From: Croceivirga radicis | GTDB taxonomy: Bacteria > Bacteroidota > Bacteroidia > Flavobacteriales > Flavobacteriaceae | NCBI RefSeq assembly: GCF_002072105.2 | Contig: NZ_MTBC01000003.1 | Coordinates: forward strand, 372,001 to 436,000 | DNA: 64,000 nt | Direction: 5' to 3' | In this document: in pieces, positions 60,321-64,000 of the stretch | Position numbering within the stretch: the first letter of the stretch is position 1 | How the letters are laid out: every line of letters begins with the position of its first letter | The notes under the pieces: model-generated | Seen by the model: only the letters and a program-made list of their open reading frames with translations | Database searches by the model: none | Told to the model about the DNA's origin: nothing | Made by a program: the position numbers and the translations under genes

Positions 60321-61019
60321 ATGAAAAGACAACTATTGATTTACGGTAGCGGTAGACATACAGTTCCTTTCTTAAATTACATGGCAAAGGCCACAGGTAA
60401 AACCAAACCAAACCTGTGTTTTATTCCAACCGCCAGCGGGGACGATGCGGAATATATACAACGGTTTTACGAGGTTTGCGAACAAATAGCTGTTACTCCC
60501 CATGTGCTGCGGGTTTGGATTAATTCTTACGACCAAAAAGAGAGTTTTGATGAAATACTATCAAAAATGGACGCCGTAGTTGTTGGCGGTGGCAATACTT
60601 TAAACATGATGGCCATTTGGAAAGCCCAAGGTATAGATATTGCCCTGCGCAAGGCTTATAATAAGGGTGTTATTATGGGCGGTGGCAGCGCAGGCTCTTT
60701 ATGTTGGACACTGGGCGGCACCACAGATTCTAGACCCAAAGAATTGAGCATTGTTTCTTGCTTAGGTTTTCTAGAAAAGAGTCATTGTCCGCATTACAAC
60801 TCTGAGAAATCTAGAAGACCCCTTTATCATTCTAATATTTTAGCAGGTACCTTGGCAGATGGTTACGCTTGTGACGACCGTTCTGCTATCCATTTTATAA
60901 ATGAAAAAGTACACACCTCTGTTGCCTTAGATGCAGATAACCATTCGTATTATGTTTATAAGAAAGAAGGCCAAATTGTAGAAGAGTTAATACCGGGAAC
61001 TGTTTTAGCACAAGATTAA
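60321..61019 (+). CDS. pepE: peptidase E (S51-family dipeptidase)
   Basis: The 232-residue cytoplasmic enzyme of the class I amidotransferase-like fold has nucleophile Ser123 in MGGGSAGSLCW, the preceding VVVGGGNTLNMMAIW block and a HCPHYNSEKSRRP segment that contains the catalytic histidine region. Known members cleave dipeptides with N-terminal aspartate. It is divergent from the TonB receptor gene and shares the control region with site C. Confidence 0.88.
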   Translation: MKRQLLIYGSGRHTVPFLNYMAKATGKTKPNLCFIPTASGDDAEYIQRFYEVCEQIAVTPHVLRVWINSYDQKESFDEILSKMDAVVVGGGNTLNMMAIWKAQGIDIALRKAYNKGVIMGGGSAGSLCWTLGGTTDSRPKELSIVSCLGFLEKSHCPHYNSEKSRRPLYHSNILAGTLADGYACDDRSAIHFINEKVHTSVALDADNHSYYVYKKEGQIVEELIPGTVLAQD

Positions 61020-61152
61020 AAAGCAGCTTTTTAAATACACTTATTTCAATTTTTTAAATGAATTAATTAATATTCGGATTGAGGTAGCGGACGGAGTTAA
61101 AATGTAAAATCTTCGCATACGTAAAGAACACAAAACAACCTAAATCGATTGA

Positions 61153-61311
61153 ATGAGAAAGTGTATATTTTATGGATTAGCATTAGTAGCTACATTATGC
61201 TATTCTAGTTATGACCAGCATGAAAAGGTTAGCTCTACTCAAAATATAAAAGTGGAAAAAGTCCGTTACAAACCAGTTGCTAACACTACTTCTAAAACAT
61301 CCAGGGCATAA
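61153..61311 (+). CDS. tiny exported protein (52 residues)
   Basis: A short frame, ATG 61153 to TAA 61311, encodes a basic N-terminus, a hydrophobic stretch (CIFYGLALVATLCYSS) and a polar basic tail of about 32 residues (DQHEKVSSTQNIKVEKV, RYKPVANTTSKTSRA). It looks like a small secreted or membrane-bound peptide. The strong terminator 25 bp after its stop supports transcription in this direction. No homologue comes to mind. The 133 bp before it hold nothing else that I can identify. Confidence 0.6.
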   Translation: MRKCIFYGLALVATLCYSSYDQHEKVSSTQNIKVEKVRYKPVANTTSKTSRA

Positions 61312-61335
61312 GTTGCCTTTCTATATAAATACTTG

Positions 61336-61365
61336 AAAAAAAGCGGGTCTCAACCCGCTTTTTTA
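61336..61365. terminator. bidirectional terminator between the small exported gene and the M23 gene
   Basis: AAGCGGGT (61341-61348) and ACCCGCTT (61353-61360) with a CTCA loop, flanked by an A run and a T run. It overlaps the stop codon of the convergent M23 gene. Confidence 0.88.
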
Positions 61366-62523
61366 TTGTAGTAGGTTTTTAAAAACGTAACCTGCCGTTC
61401 CACTTTGGTCCCTAACATGAACCCAGTTTTTGGTATATCCCAAAATTTGAACCGTATCTTGTTGTTTTAAGGTTTTTAGTTTAGTTGATTTTACTGAATT
61501 TCCTTGCCGTACATTGGCCTTGGCGCCTTTAACAATTCCGTCAGTTGTTGGATTATTTAATTCAAAACTTGGCAATGGTTCTATCTTTTTTATAAAAGGA
61601 TAAGGGTCCACCGCTTTGGATTTATAGATGCCGAAGTGTAGATGGGGTGCCGTGGTTTTTGCATTACCCGTATTCCCTACCAAGCCCAAAGTATCGCCAA
61701 CAGTTACTTTTTGTCCTGCACTTGCAATAATGCTATCTAAATGCGCATAATACAAACGATTGCCAAACAGCCCATCTGCCAACCAAACTTGTTTACCACC
61801 CAATCCTTGATTACGTGTGCTCACTACGCGACCATCTGTTGCAGCAACTACGGGCGTACCTCTAGCAGCAAAAATATCTATACCCTCATGTTGGCGGGTA
61901 CCACCAGCTCGTGGTGCACCCCAGAAACTTTGCACGGCGCTGTTGTCCTTTCCACTAACGGGAAAATAATACGTAGGCCTTCTCCTTATCAATAGGGTAT
62001 ATTCTGTATTTGCAAAAAGTTGGGGCTGCAGTAGTAATTTGTACTTACCCGATTCCTTTATGATATAGGACAAAGAAGATGCATTGGGTTTGTTTTCTAG
62101 TAGTAAGTCCATTTTTTTCGATTCATCATATTTGTATAGACTTAAAAAACTAGAGGTGATACTATCTGTTTGTAAGGACACTACCAAACGCTCTCCTTCT
62201 TTCAACGCTAAAGAAAAACTCAAAACCGTAGGCTCAACACTAGAAAACTTGCCTACTTGTTTATAGGGCAGGTTGATCATTACACTATCGTTAAAAGCGT
62301 TAGCAAATGCTTTCTGCCAAGCTGCATACGCCTTATCCTCTAAACTATAATTGCGTTCGTATACCTCTCTAGCAGAAGGTTGGGTAATAGCATCGGACAA
62401 ACTGGTCATTTGTTTACAGCTGCATAAAGCCAAATACAGGGCTAATATTAGACAGTACCTTACATAGCGTCTATGGTAAGGTCCTTTACCAGTAAAATTT
62501 TTTAGGTGCAGTTTATCATTCAT
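61363..62523 (-). CDS. M23-family peptidoglycan endopeptidase with C-terminal SH3 domain, probable lipoprotein
   Basis: The 386-residue protein has a positively charged N-terminus and a hydrophobic stretch with a lipobox-like LALCSCKQ. The M23 (LytM) domain has HEGIDIFAARGTPVVAATDGRV near residue 214 and TAPHLHFGIYKS near 292, which supply the zinc ligands. The last 60 residues form a bacterial SH3 domain (NVRQGNSVKSTKLKTLKQQDTVQILG, WVHVRDQSGTAGYVFKNLL), which binds cell wall. It should cut peptide cross-links in the periplasm. The middle (about 60-190) is an unassigned beta-rich region. Confidence 0.9.
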   Translation of the reverse strand: MNDKLHLKNFTGKGPYHRRYVRYCLILALYLALCSCKQMTSLSDAITQPSAREVYERNYSLEDKAYAAWQKAFANAFNDSVMINLPYKQVGKFSSVEPTVLSFSLALKEGERLVVSLQTDSITSSFLSLYKYDESKKMDLLLENKPNASSLSYIIKESGKYKLLLQPQLFANTEYTLLIRRRPTYYFPVSGKDNSAVQSFWGAPRAGGTRQHEGIDIFAARGTPVVAATDGRVVSTRNQGLGGKQVWLADGLFGNRLYYAHLDSIIASAGQKVTVGDTLGLVGNTGNAKTTAPHLHFGIYKSKAVDPYPFIKKIEPLPSFELNNPTTDGIVKGAKANVRQGNSVKSTKLKTLKQQDTVQILGYTKNWVHVRDQSGTAGYVFKNLLQ

Positions 62524-62612
62524 ACTAAAGCAAGGTAAACGCTCTGTATGAGTATTCTTAATTGAAAAAAGAGTATGTTTAATCTGTTAAATTAAATGAG
62601 CTCCGTTACAGC

Positions 62613-63215
62613 ATGTACATACCACACTATTATCAAAATGAAAATATAGAAGAAGTAAAAGCTTTTATACAAGCCAATAGCTTTGGTATCTTAATAGACC
62701 AAGTGGAAGGTAAACCATGGGGTACCCACATTCCGTTAGAATTGGAAACAGATAACAATGGGGAAGCCATTTTGGTGAGTCATTTGGCCAAGGCGAACCC
62801 ACAAGCAAAGGCTTTGGTTGACGGGAAAGAAGTATTATGTATTTTCAATGGTCCACACCATTATATTTCTTCTTCTTGGTATAAAGAAGAGGAAGTACCC
62901 ACATGGAATTATATTGCCGTGCATGTTTATGGAAATCTAAAAGTGCTTTCTGAGGAGGAAACTATGGCATCGATGCATCGATTAGTAGAGAAATATGAGC
63001 AAATGGCCAAAAAACCTATCGACTTATCTAAATTTTCTTCTAAAACCTTGCGCCAAGTTAAAGTCACGGTAGGGTTTGAAGTTAAAATAACAGATATACA
63101 GGCCGCTTACAAAATGAGTCAGACCCGTAGTGAAGACCATGCTGTTATTATTTCAGAATTAGAAGAATTAGATACTGTAGCCAGTAAAGCTGTTGCCGAT
63201 AAAATGAAAAAGTGA
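62613..63215 (+). CDS. FMN-binding PaiB-like protein
   Basis: The 200-residue protein opens with MYIPHYYQNENIEEVKAFIQANSFGILI, and then has THIPLEL, LVSHLAKANPQAKAL, CIFNGPHHYISSSWY and VPTWNYIAVHVYG, the order of the PaiB / FMN-binding split-barrel family. Such proteins bind FMN; the Bacillus founder was described as a negative transcriptional regulator. The activity here is unknown. It overlaps the next gene by one base (TGATG), so it leads a three-gene operon with a small membrane protein and a GNAT acetyltransferase. In Bacillus, the neighbour PaiA is also a GNAT acetyltransferase. Confidence 0.88.
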   Translation: MYIPHYYQNENIEEVKAFIQANSFGILIDQVEGKPWGTHIPLELETDNNGEAILVSHLAKANPQAKALVDGKEVLCIFNGPHHYISSSWYKEEEVPTWNYIAVHVYGNLKVLSEEETMASMHRLVEKYEQMAKKPIDLSKFSSKTLRQVKVTVGFEVKITDIQAAYKMSQTRSEDHAVIISELEELDTVASKAVADKMKK

Positions 63216-63526
63216 TGAATCGTAAAACCCTTTCTCGTTTTTTAGGAATATTTCCTTTAGTTATTAATACTTACTTCTGGATTAAAACACTGTCTCCTCT
63301 AGTTGCTATATTTTTGATTAAAAAAACTGAATCCATTAGTTTTATAGGAAGCAAGTATACTTATCTATTAATAATACATCTTTTATTTATAAATGCTTGG
63401 AGCATAATTTTCTATACCAAACTTATATTTAAAAATAAAGAACAGAAAAAATTAATAAAATTTTTAAGCTTTCTATTTTTAAGTGGCCTTGGGCAATTTA
63501 TTTATTGGATACGAAAAATTAAATAG
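63215..63526 (+). CDS. small membrane protein of unknown function
   Basis: The 103-residue protein has about three hydrophobic segments (LGIFPLVINTYFWIKTL, YLLIIHLLFINAWSIIFY, FLSFLFLSGLGQFIYWI) and a basic C-terminus. No family is recognised. The ATG at 63215 shares its A with the paiB stop codon, and its own stop abuts the ATG of the GNAT gene, so all three are translationally coupled. A GTG one codon earlier is possible. The DNA here is visibly more AT-rich than the flanking genes, which may reflect membrane codon use. Confidence 0.75.
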   Translation: MNRKTLSRFLGIFPLVINTYFWIKTLSPLVAIFLIKKTESISFIGSKYTYLLIIHLLFINAWSIIFYTKLIFKNKEQKKLIKFLSFLFLSGLGQFIYWIRKIK

Positions 63527-64000
63527 ATGATGAATGACAGCTTTAAAATAGTCCCGTTTACCTCTGCGTATGCCGCCGCTTTTAAGGCGATTAATCAGCA
63601 ATGGATAGAACAGTATTTTAAAATGGAGCCATCAGATTTTAAAGCGTTGGACTATCCACAAGAAAATATAATAGACCAAGGCGGTTATATTGCTGTTGCC
63701 TTATTGGACAAAGAAGTGGTAGGAGTTTGTGCCTTGATTAAAATGGATGGCAACCGTTTTGATTACGAATTGGCCAAGATGGGGGTTACTCCAAAAGCCC
63801 AAGGCAAACGAGTAGGGTATTTATTAGGGCAACACATTATAGCTAAAGCCAAAAGTTTAGGTGCAAAAAACATTTTTATAGAAAGTAACCGTGTACTTGT
63901 ACCAGCCATTAAATTATATGAGAAGCTCGGTTTTGTAGAAATAGAGGGACCACCATCTCCGTATGAACGTGCCGATATTCAAATGGAATTTAGGTTTTAG
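63527..64000 (+). CDS. GNAT-family N-acetyltransferase
   Basis: The 157-residue protein has the GNAT fold: motif D/A strand VALLDKEVVGVCALIKMD, then the acetyl-CoA loop in VTPKAQGKRVGYLLGQHI (R/Q-x-x-G-x-G/A type, here QGKRVG), and the C-terminal motif B with IKLYEKLGFVEIE. It starts directly after the stop of the small membrane protein gene (no gap) and ends exactly at the window edge with TAG. Together with the PaiB-like gene it echoes the paiA-paiB pair of Bacillus, though PaiA acts on polyamines and the substrate here is not known. Confidence 0.9.
   Translation: MMNDSFKIVPFTSAYAAAFKAINQQWIEQYFKMEPSDFKALDYPQENIIDQGGYIAVALLDKEVVGVCALIKMDGNRFDYELAKMGVTPKAQGKRVGYLLGQHIIAKAKSLGAKNIFIESNRVLVPAIKLYEKLGFVEIEGPPSPYERADIQMEFRF

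Noticed and set aside
1-64000. CRISPR arrays, insertion sequences, prophage genes, tRNA or rRNA genes
   Set aside because: No repeat-spacer pattern, transposase, phage structural gene or recognisable RNA gene was found on reading the window.

Overview
The window is an ordinary chromosomal stretch of a Bacteroidota bacterium, almost certainly a marine member of the Flavobacteriaceae. The evidence is AT-rich DNA, a type IX secretion (T9SS) C-terminal tail, carboxypeptidase-regulatory-like TonB-dependent receptors, 2TM-domain proteins, LytTR regulators with LytS-type kinases, several DUFs typical of the phylum (DUF2490, DUF4331, DUF1080/ThuA), and promoter-like sequences of the TTG-N19-21-TAnnTTTG type. 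No rRNA, tRNA, CRISPR array, insertion sequence or prophage was seen.

Layout. 0-4.6 kb: the 3' end of proA, a PAS histidine kinase overlapping its single-domain response regulator, and an NhaA antiporter carrying an N-terminal DsbA-like domain without CxxC. 4.7-11.1 kb: purL and a convergent T9SS-exported surface protein. 11.3-19.2 kb: fatty-acid beta-oxidation, with a long-chain acyl-CoA ligase followed by a marR-fadJ/B-fadA-acyl-CoA dehydrogenase operon behind a perfect 28-bp palindrome. 19.3-24.8 kb: a PLP decarboxylase, then divergent GH15 hydrolase and trehalose-6-phosphate synthase/phosphatase genes. 24.9-30.8 kb: secreted M28 and M1 peptidases, a metallo-beta-lactamase-fold hydrolase, a Gdx/SugE-like SMR exporter, and a Crp/Fnr regulator next to a perfect 20-bp palindrome and an SRPBCC gene. 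31-37.6 kb (minus strand): DUF1080 lipoprotein, a 1128-residue ThuA/PQQ-dehydrogenase-like/PKD/cytochrome c lipoprotein, an MFS transporter and a DJ-1/PfpI protein. 38-45.3 kb: a sortilin-type BNR-repeat protein, DUF2490, an alpha/beta-hydrolase-OsmC fusion, Cu/Zn SOD and an MFS transporter. 45.4-53.6 kb: ECF sigma/anti-sigma pair, a TIGR04283-like glycosyltransferase with a double-VOC protein, DUF547, a TPR lipoprotein, a DUF4331 protein split over two genes, and a LETM1-related protein. 53.6-60.2 kb (minus strand): a LytTR/2TM/LytS-type kinase/TPR/TonB-receptor cluster. 60.3-64 kb: peptidase E, a tiny exported protein, an M23 peptidase with SH3 domain, a PaiB-like protein, a small membrane protein and a GNAT acetyltransferase.

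The most interesting system is the 53.6-60.2 kb cluster. A LytTR response regulator is encoded with three stand-alone 2TM proteins and a LytS-type kinase that itself ends in a fourth 2TM domain. Three near-identical direct-repeat elements, each with two TACA-containing half-sites exactly 21 bp apart, lie 63-73 bp upstream of the receptor gene, the TPR-kinase pair and the 2TM-regulator operon. This looks like a self-contained autoregulated membrane-signalling regulon whose operator can be read directly from the DNA.
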